From Erinaceus europaeus (taxonomy: Eukaryota > Chordata > Mammalia > Eulipotyphla > Erinaceidae): a DNA stretch of 64,000 nucleotides. Each line of letters starts with the position of its first letter. The stretch's first letter is position 1. Made by a program: the position numbers and the translations under genes. Under the pieces are notes generated by a model that worked only from the letters and a program-made list of their open reading frames with translations, had not been told where the DNA came from and did not search any database. The DNA lies in assembly GCF_950295315.1 (NCBI RefSeq), contig NC_080170.1:94720054-94784053 (forward strand), in the 5' to 3' direction. Shown here piece by piece: positions 52,441-63,892 of this stretch.

Positions 52441-52636
52441 AGTAAAAATACTAATTCACCAATGCATACAAGACATTTAGCTCTTTAACATTAAAAGAAA
52501 ACAATAACAACAAAAACAAAAGTGCTTCTAGAAGTGTTGCCTCTATGCAAAGTATCGAAAAACATGGCACCTCTGGGCCATGGCTTGTTTGATGACATAC
52601 TTTAAGGTTTCCCTTGGAATAAATACACTAGACAGT

Positions 52637-53451
52637 ATTATTTTTTAATTAATTTATTTATAAAAAGGAAACACTGACAAAACCATAGGATAAGAGGGGT
52701 ACAACTCCACATAGTTCCCACCTCCAGAACCTCGTAGCCCATCCCCTCCTCTGATAGCTTTCCTATTCTTTAACGCTCTGGGAGTATGGACCCAAGGTCA
52801 TTGTGGGGTGCAAAAGGTGGAAGGTCTGGCTTCTGTAATTGCTTCCCTGCTGAACATGGGTGTTGACTGGTCGATCCATACTCCCAGCCTGCCTCTCTCT
52901 TTCCCTAGTAGGGTGGGGCTCTGGGGAAGAAGAGCTCCAGGACACATTGGTAGGGATGTCTGTCCATGGAAGTCTGGTCAGCATCATGCTAGCATCTGGA
53001 ATCTGGTGGCTGAAAATAGAGTTAACATCCAAAGCCAAACAAATTGTTGATCAATCATAAACTTAAAGGCTGGAATAGTGCAGATGAAGAGTTGGGGGTT
53101 ACTCCATTTTGTAGATAGATAGTAGTCCTAGTTTAGTTATATTCCAAAGGGCCTGTGGCTATACTAGTTTTTTTTTTCCCCTGAGCCTAAAATCTGATAT
53201 GCAGGTGGATCCAAGTTATTGTCTGGGGAGATGATGTCATGGCTGGAAAAAGGACCAGAAAGTTGTATCAGGGAAGACAGTGTCTCCCAAATACGGCAAA
53301 GGAGTATAAAAATTGTTGACTATAAACCCCATCGATTTGATTTGGTCTGGGGCCCCATATTCAGCTTAGGAGCCTATGTGACCACTGCATGCCTGTAGAT
53401 CTGAGCTCACATTCTGTGGTCATGAGTAGGAACATTCCAAGCTGCCCCAAT
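52637..53451 (-). mobile_element. Module A, copy 11, antisense, with TSD
   Basis: From the tail inward on the plus strand: ataaaaaggaaacactgaca, ccataggataagaggggtac, acgctctgggagtatggacc, aacatgggtgttgactggtc, atctggtggctgaaaataga, the T-run 53168-53177, tgaccactgcatgcctgtag, aacattccaagctgcccc. TSD actagacagt at 52627-52636 and 53452-53461. A 91-codon frame (53038 to 52763 on the minus strand) has the same start and stop as in copy 1. Confidence 0.92.
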
Positions 53452-53461
53452 ACTAGACAGT

Positions 53462-53809
53462 TTCTAAGCTAGACTAAACACACTGCCACTGAGGAGAACT
53501 TGGTGGGGTTGCAGGTCCCATTACTGCCTTGGGACTTGTGCCCTGAAAGTGGCTCTGGCCTGCTCAGTTACCTTGGTATTATATTTCCTCTCCTATTGGG
53601 GAGATGCTGATTGCAATGAAAGGAGTCAGAGTTAGTCTGACTAGTCCGGCCTAGGAAGAGGGTGAGAGCAATCATATGAATATTGAGCCCATGCAGAATT
53701 TCTGCAGGTGGGTACACATGGGCAGAGAGCTGCACAGCTAATACATCACATCTATCCAATGCAGAGCATGAAGTCCTAAGTAGGAAGGTTTTGGGGACTG
53801 AGTGTGGCT
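53462..53809. other. Unique sequence, no gene supported
   Basis: No recognised repeat; lies between module A and the 5S pseudogene. Confidence 0.5.
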
Positions 53810-53925
53810 GTCTGCAACAGTACCACTCTGAACTATCCTGTCTCAGCGAATATCAGAAGCTAAGCAGCATGAAGCCTTAGTTAGTACCTGAATGGGAGAG
53901 AGCATATTGTAGAACCTGTAGCCTT
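53810..53925 (+). pseudogene. 5S rRNA pseudogene, near full length
   Basis: Collinear with vertebrate 5S rRNA over 116 of 121 nt: gtctgcaacagtaccactct, cagaagctaagcagc (the internal Pol III control region A-box part), ttagtacctgaatgggag and the closing cctgtagcctt. Many substitutions lie in between and there is no T-run terminator immediately after, so it is a decayed retro-copy. Found 5.7 kb from the 5S fragment but much older than it. Confidence 0.88.
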
Positions 53926-54054
53926 AGCTGTCAGAAGTGATCACAGATGTCTGTAGGCCTCTTCTTCCTTAGAGGCTGGAGAGGCTCAGAAGATGCTTAA
54001 TCCTATACTGGTCTGGCTTCCTCACTGTCACTGTCAAACTCACAGGAATTCAAG

Positions 54055-54195
54055 CTTCTGGTGCTCTCATTCATTTGCTCAACAAATGCTGAGAATGTAA
54101 AATGTGTCAGGTACTGTGCTGGGTTCTTTCAAACTACTTTTAAATGAGAAAAGTAAAGGTCTTGTACTCCTGGAGTTTGATGTCAAACAAAGGAA
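54055..54195 (+). mobile_element. L2 fragment
   Basis: tcattcatttgctcaacaaa, aaaatgtgtcaggtactgtg, ctgggttctttcaaacta, cttgtactcctggagtttga follow the L2 order 'attcaacaaatatttattga..gtgccaggcactg..catggagcttac'. Confidence 0.6.
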
Positions 54196-54319
54196 GTATA
54201 CCCTACATCATTAATTATGAAAGCAGAAGTCCATTTTAAATGGGTATCAGGGTTAAGTGCATGTCATAATCTTCCCAGGACTTGACCAAGACCACAGTTC
54301 TTGACAAGAGATTTCTTTC

Positions 54320-54590
54320 TTCATTTTATTAATTGCCACCAGGGTTACATAGGCTCAGTGCCTATATGACGAATCCATTACTCTTGGCGGTAGTTTTTTT
54401 TTTCCTTTACATTGTTTAGAAGAGACAGAGAGAACTTAACGGGGGGGGAGAGAAAGAGAAAAAAAAGAGAGATACCTACAGCACTGCTAATGAAGCTTCC
54501 CCCACTGGAGGTAGGGACCAGGAGCTTGAATCACGGTCTTTGTGCCTGGTAATGTGTGTTCACTACTGGGTGTGTTACTGCCCAGCCCTG
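54320..54590 (-). mobile_element. S1/S2-type SINE, antisense
   Basis: gttacataggctcagtgcct, acattgtttagaagagacag, agcactgctaatgaagcttc, agggaccaggagcttgaatc, gtgtgttactgcccagccct. Diverged. Confidence 0.75.
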
Positions 54591-54597
54591 ATGAGAG

Positions 54598-54599
54598 AT

Positions 54600-54650
<51 letters not shown>

Positions 54651-54905
54651 CAGGGTTATTTCTGGGGCTAGGTGCAAGCACTATCAACTGGCAGCCATTT
54701 TTCTATTTTACTTGACAATTTGACAGGACAGAGAAATTGAGAAAGAAGGGGAGATGGAGAGGGAGAGAGAAAGATGGACACCTGCAGACCTGCTTAGCCA
54801 CTTGTGAAGCTTCTCCCCTCCAGGTAGGGAAGGTGTGGGGCAAGGAGGGGGAGTGTGTGGTTCGAACCTGGATACTTGGCTTAACTAGATGCTACTGCCT
54901 GGCCC
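54598..54905 (-). mobile_element. S1 SINE, antisense, with (TTTA)n
   Basis: (TTTA)13 at 54598-54650, gggttatttctggggctagg, caggacagagaaattgagaa, cctgcagacctgcttagcca, ggttcgaacctggatacttg (B-box complement), gatgctactgcctggcccc. The perfect tetranucleotide tail is an expanded poly(A)-type tail. Confidence 0.85.
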
Positions 54906-54909
54906 CTGA

Positions 54910-55885
54910 GATTTCTAGAAGAAATACCAAATTCTAGAGAATACCAAATATATATGAAGGGACTTGAAGGACTCCTTGTCTACCTAGCCTCTGGTGTACT
55001 CACTTACAGTCATAAGGAAACTCACTCATGATCAATATGAGCTCATGTCAAGCTCACCAATCAGATGCAAGATTACATACCAAACCACATTGCAGCAAAT
55101 GCAAATGTACAACCTAATGTGCTTCCATTCATTCACAATTCTGTCAGAGGGCAGCTAGAAAGCCCCAAAGTTCAATGATTATGGTTTTGGTTTTAGATTG
55201 CTTCTCTACATAATGTAAAAATCTAGGTGTGACTGAGTTTTTGGGAATTCCCTTCCAACAAAATGATGAAGTTGTAGTTTAATCATCTGACTCATGAGTT
55301 TCTGGGAAGTTGTCCACAAACTACACCCGGGCCTTTGTTCAACTTATTCATGAAGCATGTATACTCCTGGTTAAGCTTGAACAATAATTCTCTTCCTTGT
55401 ACCACCTTTTTCTCAGAGACACAGAACTCCCACTCAAGCAAACTAGACAGAAAAGTTTTGCTATTTTTTTGTTTTCTTTTTCATTGGTTTGTTCTTCTAG
55501 CAAGGTAGAATGAAACTCATTTAGAGGAAACTGTTCTTCCTGACTGTCCAGAGTGTCTCCAAAACAAAAGGGTGAGATCTCTGTCCCTGACTAATGGGTC
55601 TGACATCACTGGTCAATCTAGGAAGTTCCCCCTGAGGGCTGGTTTGCCAATTCTGAAAAGAAAAATTTTATAATGTTTCCCTTTGATGGTTTCCAGAGAC
55701 TCACTAGGTTGAGTAGCTCTGTGAAGAGATTATTTAAATTGAGTTTTGGTAGAACTGGTTGAAGAGACTTCACTATAGTGGTTAAAATTTGGTTTATGTA
55801 GCATCCCAGTGAAAGGTATGCCCTCGGGAATGAATTAACTATTTACGTTTTTAAATTGCTTAGGTTTTACTGGGAAAAAAAGTGC
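54910..55885. other. Unique sequence, no gene supported
   Basis: No recognised repeat or coding signal over about 970 bp. Confidence 0.5.
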
Positions 55886-55889
55886 TTAT

Positions 55890-55914
55890 TCTGAGCTGGG
55901 GAGAGAGTACAATA

Positions 55915-55956
<42 letters not shown>

Positions 55957-56112
55957 TGTCATGCCTGAGGCTCCCAGGTCCAAGGTCCCAGGTCTCAGGT
56001 TCAACCCCCAGCAGCACACCATAAACAAGAGCTGACTAGCACTCTGGCCTCTTTCTTTCTCTATGGGTCTTTCACACTGTATCTCTCTCATTGAAATAAA
56101 ATAAATAAAACC
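55890..56112 (+). mobile_element. S3 SINE interrupted by (CA)n
   Basis: ctgagctggggagagagtac, (CA)19 at 55916-55954, gtcatgcctgaggctcccag, ggttcaacccccagcagcac (B-box-like), accataaacaagagctgact, tctctcattgaaataaaata. The CA run lies where other copies read tgcaaagactct-like sequence. Confidence 0.85.
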
Positions 56113-56114
56113 AT

Positions 56115-56755
56115 TTTAATGTGTATGAAGTGGTGTAAAATTTGACCAACTTTACCCTGCAGTCGCACTCTGGTTCTGTGTCTTCTTGTTAGGCTGACAT
56201 CACAGCTGTACTTCATTACAGAGATCCCAAGACTGGGGCTGTTAGAGTAAGAGAAACTGAACGGACGAGTTTCACATTTCTGGCTCTCCTGTCCTCTGGT
56301 GCCCAGTTGTCTGCACAGATACTTTTTGTCATTAAGGAAACTTACTCAAGAAACTGACCTTTTCCTAGTCCTTCCAATTTCCTGTGAACTATCTGATGAT
56401 CTAGGGTATAAGGTAGTACATTTTTATATGAGGGCAGCTTCTCCATGTTAAATTATATGCTCCTTTGCTGAGCCAATGTTGCTAATGGCACATAGAGTAA
56501 AATGAATCTGGAAGCTAAGTAAGAGGCATCCAAACTTTAATTAGCAATGTGAAAGAATTAGAAATGGGCAAACAAGATTACAAGTGCATGATCTAGAGGT
56601 TATTTGCATCTTTCATTTTCTTTGAGTTACTTTACACTTCTGCAAGTTGTAGAAAACTGATCATGTCAGTGAATTTTATTCATAGATATGCTAACAGTCT
56701 TGTCTACTTGAAAGCAATTGATCATTGAATTGAATATCCTTGTGGATATCTATCC
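56115..56755. other. Unique sequence, no gene supported
   Basis: No recognised repeat or coding signal. Confidence 0.5.
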
Positions 56756-57579
56756 ATTTTTTTAAAAAAAACATCTTATTAGGGAAATGGTGTATAAAGC
56801 AATTGCTGTTATTTGAGTACAATTTCATATCTCCCTATGATAGGTGCTAGCACACACTCCCACAACATACTGTCAACCTCCCCTCCCCCCACTCCACTTG
56901 ACTGCAAAGCAGACCAGACCTAGTTTATATTTCATCTTGTTTTTTTTTCTCATTCTTTTCTTGTTTCCTAAGTTGCACCTATAAATGAGAACATCCGCTA
57001 TTCACCTTTTTTTTTTTCTGGCTTATCTCACCATGATTTCTTCAAGCTTCATCCAAAATGTAGCAAAGAAGATGACTTCATCATTTCTTATAGTTGAATG
57101 ATACTGTGCTGTGTATATGTACCATAACTTTCTCAACTACTCACCTGTTTTTGGGCATCTGATTTGTTTCCAATTTGGGACTATTACATATAGCGCTGCT
57201 ATAAACTTAGATGGGCATAGATTTCTTCAGGTTATTCTTTTTGAATAGGTCCTCAGGAGAGGAATTGCCTATTCATAATGTAGGTCCATTTCTAGTGCTC
57301 TGAGGAATCTCCAAACTGTTTTCTACAGGGGTTGAACTACTTTACATTCCTACCAACAGTGAGAAGGGTTCCTTTTCCTCACACCCTCCTCTGTATTTGT
57401 TGTTTCTGTCCTTTCAAATATATGACATTCTCACAGATGTGAAGTGGTATCTCATTATTGTCTTTGTATCTCTCTGGTAATCAGAACTTTGAGCATTTTC
57501 TTCATTGTCTGTTGACCATCTGGATATCTTCTCTGGTGAAGATTTTGTTTGTGTCTTCTCTCTCTCTCTCTCTCTGTCT

Positions 57580-57819
57580 CAGGGTTATTGCTGGGACTTG
57601 GTGCCTACATTATGAATCCACTGCTCCTGGAGGCTATTCTTTGCCTTTTGTTGCCCTTGTTGTTTATCATTGTTGTTGTTACTATTATTGTTGCTATTGC
57701 TGTTGTTGTTGTTGTTGTTGGATAAGACAGAGAGAAATTGAGAGATGGGGAAGACAGAGGGGGGAGAGAAAGATAGACACTTGTAGATCTCCTTTGCTGC
57801 TTCTGAAGTGACCCCCCCT

Positions 57820-57869
<50 letters not shown>

Positions 57870-57952
57870 AGGGAGCCAGGGGCTGGAACTGGGATTCTTA
57901 TGCTTGCACTTCGTACCATGTGCGCTTAACCCGCTGCTACTACTGCCCGCCC
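57580..57952 (-). mobile_element. S1 SINE nested in L1, with CG/CA expansion
   Basis: gggttattgctgggacttgg, ttgttgcccttgttgtttat, (GTT)n, gacagagagaaattgagaga, then (CG)/(CA) repeats at 57822-57867 inside the normally compact middle, gagccaggggctggaactgg, tgtgcgcttaacccgctgct. tcttctctct-like DNA flanks both sides. Confidence 0.88.
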
Positions 57953-58189
57953 CCCTCCTCTCTACTTTTTGATGGATTTATTATTCATTTATTTATTTAC
58001 TTAGGTTCCTGAGTATTGTGTATTTGGTATTAACCCTTTACCTGATGTATGGAAGGTAAAAATCTCCCATTCAATAGGGTGTCTTTTCATTTTGGTATCA
58101 GGTTCTTTTGCTTTCCAAAAGCTTTTCAGTTTGGTGCAATGCCAACTTTTTGTTTTTGTTTTCCTTGAAGACAACTCTGAACTTTTCCT

Positions 58190-58860
58190 AGTGGGGTAAG
58201 GCTCTTGAGAGGTGAGGTTCTAGGACATGTTGGTGAGGTTGTCTTTCCAGAGAGGTCAGGATGGAATCATGATAGTGTCTGCAACTTGGTGGCTGAAAGG
58301 TGGTAAGATACAATGCAGGACAAGTTATTTAATAAACAGTAGCCTAAGGTAGGACTAGAACAAATGATATTAGGGATCTTCAGGTGGGGAGAAGCTAGAA
58401 AGTCTATTTTAGGTATGTTCCAAATCACCTATAGCTTTAGTAATTTTTGCCTGAGCTTGATAACAAACATGAAAGTGGACAAAAAATATTGTCTGCAAAG
58501 TTGAGAATAGAACTAAAAAGTTGATTTATAGCAGAGTATCTCCAAAACTTGAAGAAAGTATATAAATACAATGAACGGTTTAACCTTTCAATCTGACCCA
58601 GGGCCCATATATATTCACATTCAACACAAGATGCTGTGTAACTTCTGAGTCCCTGTCAGTTTGAGCTTGCAGTCCGTGGTCACAGCTGGGAATATTCTAG
58701 GCTATGCTAAATTCAAGACCAGATTTCCTGGAGTGGTAGAGTAGGCTAACCCATCCTTTTGTCAGAGAGTGAGGCAGTCTTTACCATTGCTACTTTATAG
58801 TGAGAGTAAGATCCTTGAAAGCCAGAAGAGGTCCTATGATGACGTTCCTAGTGGAAGTGA
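58190..58860 (-). mobile_element. Module A, copy 12, antisense, old, lacking its tail
   Basis: ttcctagtggggtaaggctc, gttctaggacatgttggtga, cagcttggtggctgaaagg-like, ttgagcttgcagtccgtggt, cacagctgggaatattctag. The 3'-most ~200 bp and the poly(A) are absent, so this is not a simple insertion into the surrounding L1. Confidence 0.75.
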
Positions 58861-59240
58861 CCAGTGGTGGTGGGAAGAGGGATTTTGTACGTCTACTTTT
58901 GTTCCAGTACCATGTTACTTTGATTATAATAGTCTAGTAGCATAATTTGAAGTAAGGAAGTTGATACCTCCACTTTTATTCCTCTCTTTCAGGATTTCTT
59001 TGGCAATTTGAGGTACTTTCTGGTTTTAGATAAACTTTTGTAGTTTTTTTTAATCCCTTTAAGGAAAATCAGTAGGATTCTGATAGGAATTACACGAAAC
59101 CTGTATCTATCTCTGGTTAGGATGGTCATTTTAGCAGTATTAATTATTCCTATCCACGAGCATTGGAATATCCTCCATTTCTTTGTGTCTTTTTGTAATT
59201 CCTTTAGTAGTTAAGTCTCATAATTTTCCGTAATTAGTGA

Positions 59241-59753
59241 GTTAAATAAAATCTTTGATATGTGTCCACTTTATATGTGTGTGAGTATCATAATTTAAAC
59301 TGTCTAAAAATATTAGCCTTTAAAATCAAAGTATACTTTGGCTCATATGTTACTCATATGTTACTCATATGTTATGGAACTGTTTCTTAAGGACACATTG
59401 TCATTTGAAAGCCAAATACTATAGGAAGTTCCCCTCTATAACTATATAAGGTGACAGCAGACACAACATTAACTGAAATACTAAAAAGACTCTGTCAGTC
59501 TTGGGTTCTAACACACAAAAATGTGGGTGGAGTAGCTATGTCAGTAAGTGAGGAGGATAAGAACTCTCACCTCAACTGAAGTTTCTGTTCATCAGTTCCC
59601 ATGATAGGAACATACACAGCTGAGTGTCTGAAAGTTCAAAACAAAGCACTTCAGCACTACTAGCCACTTTCTGTAACAATTATGTCATCATTATTAGTTG
59701 CCTTCCCAGGAAATCAAAGTTTCATAGAAACTGTCATGCTACCCAGAGTAGAT
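59241..59753. other. Unique sequence with an 11-bp triplicate
   Basis: 59342-59374 is ctcatatgtta repeated exactly three times. No gene or family otherwise recognised. Confidence 0.6.
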
Positions 59754-59766
59754 TCTTTCCTTGATT

Positions 59767-59940
59767 TTTAAAAAATATTTTATTTCATTTATTGTAATGA
59801 GAAAGAGTAGATACAGAGGGAAAGATACAGAGAGAGAGAGACCAGAACACTGCTCAGTTCTGGCTTATGGTGGGGCTGGGGATTGAATATGGGACCTCAG
59901 AGCCTCAGGCTTGAAACCATTATGCTGTCTCCCCAACCCC
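59767..59940 (-). mobile_element. S3 SINE, antisense, with TSD
   Basis: gaccagaacactgctcagtt, ctggcttatggtggggctgg, ggattgaatatgggacctca, gagcctcaggcttgaaacca, ttatgctgtctccccaaccc. TSD tctttccttgatt perfect at 59754-59766 and 59941-59953. Confidence 0.94.
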
Positions 59941-59953
59941 TCTTTCCTTGATT

Positions 59954-60340
59954 ATAAATAAATAAACCAAGACTTAATGCAGAGGAAGACAGGACACTGA
60001 TGAGATTGAGTGTAGGCACCTTTTTAATTCATCATCTTGTCTTTACTTTGATTTACTTTGACTAAAAATATGAGGAATAGCAGTCCAATGGGCACACAAC
60101 TTAGAGAAGCTATAAATTGTTGCTTTTATTCCTTAGTTGCTCTCATCTGGCTCTAAGAAAAAAAAAAGTATGTGTTATGAAAAAAATTTAACTACTCCCA
60201 ACCTCCAACTTTGATACCCAAAGGCAAATCAAACAGCACTCACTCCATGAAGGAATTTCAATTAAAATATGTGTTGGTTTTAGATCAATATTTGTACACA
60301 CCTCTTATATTAAAAGAATTTTACTTAAATGTATTCCTTT
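59954..60340. other. Unique sequence, no gene supported
   Basis: No recognised repeat; an A-run at 60159-60168. Confidence 0.5.
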
Positions 60341-60344
60341 TAGG

Positions 60345-60560
60345 GACTGAAATTATTGCTCACCAGATAAGGAGTGTGCCTTGCCATGCACAAAGCCTAG
60401 TTTTGAGAGCTGACACCTCATAGGAATCCAGTGGCACTGGGAGAAACTCCAGTATTGGCTTCTTTGTCCCTCCTTCTCTGTTCTTCTTCCTGTTACCCCT
60501 CCTCTCTTCTCTCTCTCTCTCATTCTCATTCTCTCTGCCTCTGTCACTATATAAAATAAG
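60345..60560 (+). mobile_element. S4-type SINE, long copy
   Basis: gctcaccagataaggagtgt, gccttgccatgcacaaagcc, tagttttgagagctgacacc (B-box-like), ccagtggcactgggagaaac, CT-rich body 60480-60540, then atataaaataag. The most complete S4 copy here. Antisense open frames over it (to 204 codons) are composition artefacts. Confidence 0.6.
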
Positions 60561-60924
60561 TTGAGTGGTGAGCTCATGCATATATGAGACCCTGGAGATA
60601 CAGACAGAGAGAGAGAGGCAGACACATGGGAATATAGAGACAAAAATAGTTAAGTATCTTTGGTAAACTATAGGTATATCATTGACTTTTCCTCTAAAAT
60701 TTCTACATTTAGCCTCAATTACATATGCTATGTGAGGAAAAAAATAATAGATATAATTGAATTTAGTCCCGTTGGGGCACAAAAGTATATACACAAAAGT
60801 ACATACAAAAGTGTTCATATACTTCAGATTCCTCTGGGGTAGAAACATAATCAAACAAGCACAAAATAGATTGATAAGAGAAAAAGTGAAGGTAGATTTA
60901 TTATAGATAACAGAAAAACTGTGT
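60561..60924. other. Unique sequence, no gene supported
   Basis: GA repeats at 60607-60618. A loose direct repeat acaaaagta(t/c)ata..aca occurs three times at 60780-60812. No gene. Confidence 0.5.
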
Positions 60925-61060
60925 GACTCAGACCAGCATAATAGCCCTCCTGGATATTGTGCCTGGTTTGCCATGCATGAGACCCGAGTTCCAGCCCAGT
61001 CCCCACCATATTAGGTACTATCCTGCTGTTCCCTCTTTCTCCCTGTCTCTTCCTATATGG
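60925..61060 (+). mobile_element. S4-type SINE
   Basis: tcagaccagcataatagccc, ggtttgccatgcatgagacc, cgagttccagcccagtcccc (B-box-like), CT-rich end and a TA patch. Confidence 0.5.
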
Positions 61061-61311
61061 AAATATATATATATATTCAAAGCAGAGAAACCACAGAGAT
61101 GAACAAAAATGAAAACAAAACAAACAAAAACTCTGTAACTCACTATGTAGTCTTTAAAAGCATCTTCTATAAGCTTAACTAATGCAAAGGGCATTGAGAA
61201 GGTAAAGGGGAATGTCAGACAAAGGCACAAGGAAACAGTGTCATGCAGATATACTTTTTTCATCAATTAGATAAAATTTCCCAAAGAATTGACCTTAAGG
61301 GAGATATTAAG

Positions 61312-61580
61312 GGGGCCAGCTGGTGGTGCACCTGCTTAAGTGCACATTGTACCAAACTCAAGAACCCATACAAGGATCTGCATTGGAACCACAGATCCCC
61401 ACCTGCAACCAGGACTCTTCACAGGCAGTGAAACAGGTCTGAAGGTGTCTCTCTTTCTCTCTAGCTCTCCTCTCTCAATTTCTCTTTGTCCTATGGAATT
61501 AAAAAATAGGAAAAAATAGCCAGTAGTGGTGGATTCATAGTGCCAGCACTGAGTCCCAGCACTTGAGGCAAAAAAAAAAG
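61312..61580 (+). mobile_element. S1 SINE, long form, diverged
   Basis: ggccagctggtggtgcacct, gcttaagtgcacattgtacc, ccccacctgcaaccagg, tcttcacaggcagtgaaaca, the S1 extension tagccagtagtggtggattc, atagtgccagcactgagtcc and an A-run. Possible short TSD agatatt. Confidence 0.85.
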
Positions 61581-61584
61581 AGGA

Positions 61585-63290
61585 GAAAGATATTCACACA
61601 TAGATATCTCTTTTGAAGGCAATCTTGTCTTACTTTCATGGTCTTTCCCATGAAACTACCGTACTGTCAAGGACCTACTGTGAGGTAATTTTTTTTCCCT
61701 CTATAGTCTGTGACAGGTTCTTGAGTTTAGCAAGAGACCAGTGGATTATTTCCAGCACTGGTCTGTCTACCTGTCTTCCTTCCTTCTTTTCTCTCTCTTC
61801 TTCTTCTCTCTCTCTCTTTTTTCATGTATAGGGACACAATCGCAATTTGATTCACCCATTGAATTTTCCTCAGTTGGGGCTAAGAATTTTGAAGACTGGA
61901 ATGTCTCCCTATGAAGTAGTTCTGTTAAATAGTAACATTCTCAGGGAAAAGTAGCTCAAGGAAATGATTGATGTTACAACTCAGACTTTATCATAGATTT
62001 ATAATTTTTGAACAGTAGGAAACTTCAGATTGTGTTCTGCAAAAAAACATGATCTCTCCTGGCCAGTGAAAGAGACCTTTCACATTCTGTAAAGTTCAGA
62101 GAGAGCTGGAGCTCAGAGACAAAGCAATTGAGAGTTTTTTTCCAATTAATATAAAAATCTCAAGATTAAGAAAGTGACACATGTGAAATCAACAGATATC
62201 TGAGTGAAAGTATAAAAGAGGACCAGCAAAAAAAATTGACAATCAAAGCGGCAACTCTGTACAAGGACAGAGATGTTTTTCTATTTCTTTGGAGAAAACT
62301 ATTGATTTTTACTATCAGAGCCACACTAGTTTTTGTGTAGCATATTTCACAACTGGTCTCCCAGTAAATGTTAAGTTCTATGCCAGCTGAAATTCTCAGT
62401 ATGTCTTGTTGGCATATGGGTAAACTACAAGCAGTGTTTCACAAAGGAGATCAAGGAATCTCTTGGCATAAAAAAAAATGACTGGGAATTTTGACATTGA
62501 CTACTGATCCCTATATCTCAAATCAGTTAGCCAGAGGCAAACAAAGGTTGTTGCTCAACACTCCTCTCTCATCTACCCTGCCCTCCAGTGTCTCAAGTGT
62601 GGCTAAGTTTTATTCAGGCAGATGCTATAGTAGGCCCCTCAGATATGGGAAGTTTAATGATTGATGAAAGACTGGTTATCAGTTCAGCTCCATCTGTGCC
62701 AGTTCCATAAATTACAGGAAAGTGTGTTTGCAAAGCAAAGAGTCAAAGTAAGTTTGCATAGCAATGGTAACAAGGAAGTGAACGACTGGAGGAAACTCAG
62801 AGAATTTTCTCTTTCACATCAGAAAGAGACATTAGGCACAGATAGGAGAACAGACCAAAAGTGCACATTGAAGAACTTCAAGATGCCACAAAGTGGGCAG
62901 TAAAATACCATAGGCCCCAAATGGTATAGTGGGTAGGTGGTCTCATTGGCAGTAACAGGGAATATTATTTCTTCATTCCCTGGTTATTATAGATATATCC
63001 TGGAATAAAAGAAACAATTGGAGAGAAATAAATATCTTGGAGGTATACAAGGGACAAGTTAGGTAGTTTTTCTTTTGTTTAATCTTAGAAAAACTGAAAT
63101 ATAGTTAGGTGTGGGCAAGCTCCTGTTCAGAAAGTAACTGACTCAAGTAATATATTCTGTTGATAATCATACATTGTATAATAATGTAGTCCCATGTCTT
63201 GGTAGACAGCTTAAGTAGATATATTCATCTGGAAAGTTCTGAGTGGCCACTTTCATGTAAGAGTGCTTGTGGGAAGATAAGGTAACATCA
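61585..63290. other. Unique sequence, no gene supported
   Basis: 1.7 kb without a recognised repeat except a (CT)-rich patch at 61770-61820. An 80-codon open frame at 62661-62903 has no known homology. Confidence 0.5.
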
Positions 63291-63294
63291 TCTT

Positions 63295-63680
63295 TAGGAA
63301 AGCAATTTAACAATACACAACTCATGAATTTTAAAAGGTTTTATTTTCACTCTTTGTCTAGCAACTCCATTTCTAGAAACATCCTAAAGAAATAACAAAC
63401 TAAATGCAAAGGGCTATGCACAAAGCTATTTATTGTCATGTAACTTAAAAAGTCAAAAACTTCTGTCCATATAAATGATAAAAAAATAATGAATTATGGA
63501 AATGTACACTATGAATTTAATCAAGCTATTAAAGTAATGGTTCTAAAGGATTTGGATGCTTTTAGGAGGGAAAGAGCAAGACAGTAAACTTTACTATGCT
63601 GTATAAGTTTCCAGCTATGCAAAACAATGCACACTGTCTAGGAGCTAGAAGAATTAAAAATTTTCTGAGTGAGAAGATTA
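63295..63680 (+). mobile_element. Ancient L1 (L1M-type) ORF2/3' fragment
   Basis: ggaaagcaatttaacaatac, tctagcaactccatttctag, aaacatcctaaagaaataac, tatgcacaaagctatttatt, then taatgaattatggaaatgta: the old L1M order 'agcaattccacttctagg..atcctaaagaaataat'. Confidence 0.7.
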
Positions 63681-63804
63681 TTCTTGATTTTCAATAAACA
63701 AAAAATTAAAAGTATTCTTGATTTTGTTCCTTCTCCTTCCCTTTGTTTACATTTTATCTTCTAAGTTTGTGTATAAGCAAGTAAATATTTTTTCCTTTTT
63801 GTAT

Positions 63805-63892
63805 TTTTTCTTTAATTTTTATTTATAAAAAGGAAACACTGACAAAAACCATAGGATAAGAGGGGTACAACTCCACACAATTTCCACCAATA
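63805..63892 (-). mobile_element. Module A tail, antisense (copy 13)
   Basis: tttttcttta atttttatttataaaaagga-type start, aacactgacaaaaaccatag, gataagaggggtacaactcc, acacaatttccacc. Only the last ~80 bp of A, so a very short insertion. The remaining bases to 64000 are unique. Confidence 0.88.

Larger units (their letters stand above)
56760..59240 (-). mobile_element. Antisense L1: 3' UTR and ORF2, with two nested insertions
   Basis: Plus-strand order: old 3' UTR (56760-56960), ggcttatctcaccatgattt and gttgaatgatactgtgctgt (ORF2 C-terminus), gcgctgctataaacttagat, ttgaactactttacattcct, tcagaactttgagcattttc, then an S1 SINE (57580-57952), L1 again (57955-58180; attaaccctttacctgatgt), an old module A (58190-58860), and L1 ORF2 once more (58885-59240; ttccagtaccatgttacttt, aggatttctttggcaatttg, aatcagtaggattctgatag). 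About 290 bp of ORF2 expected between the last two L1 parts are not seen. Confidence 0.82.

Noticed and set aside
53796..53930. Functional 5S rRNA gene
   Set aside because: Too many substitutions, missing terminal bases and no downstream T-run terminator; called a pseudogene.
60360..60974. 204-codon minus-strand open frame
   Set aside because: Runs over an antisense S4 SINE and its GA-rich body; low-complexity E/R-rich peptide. A shadow of repeat composition.
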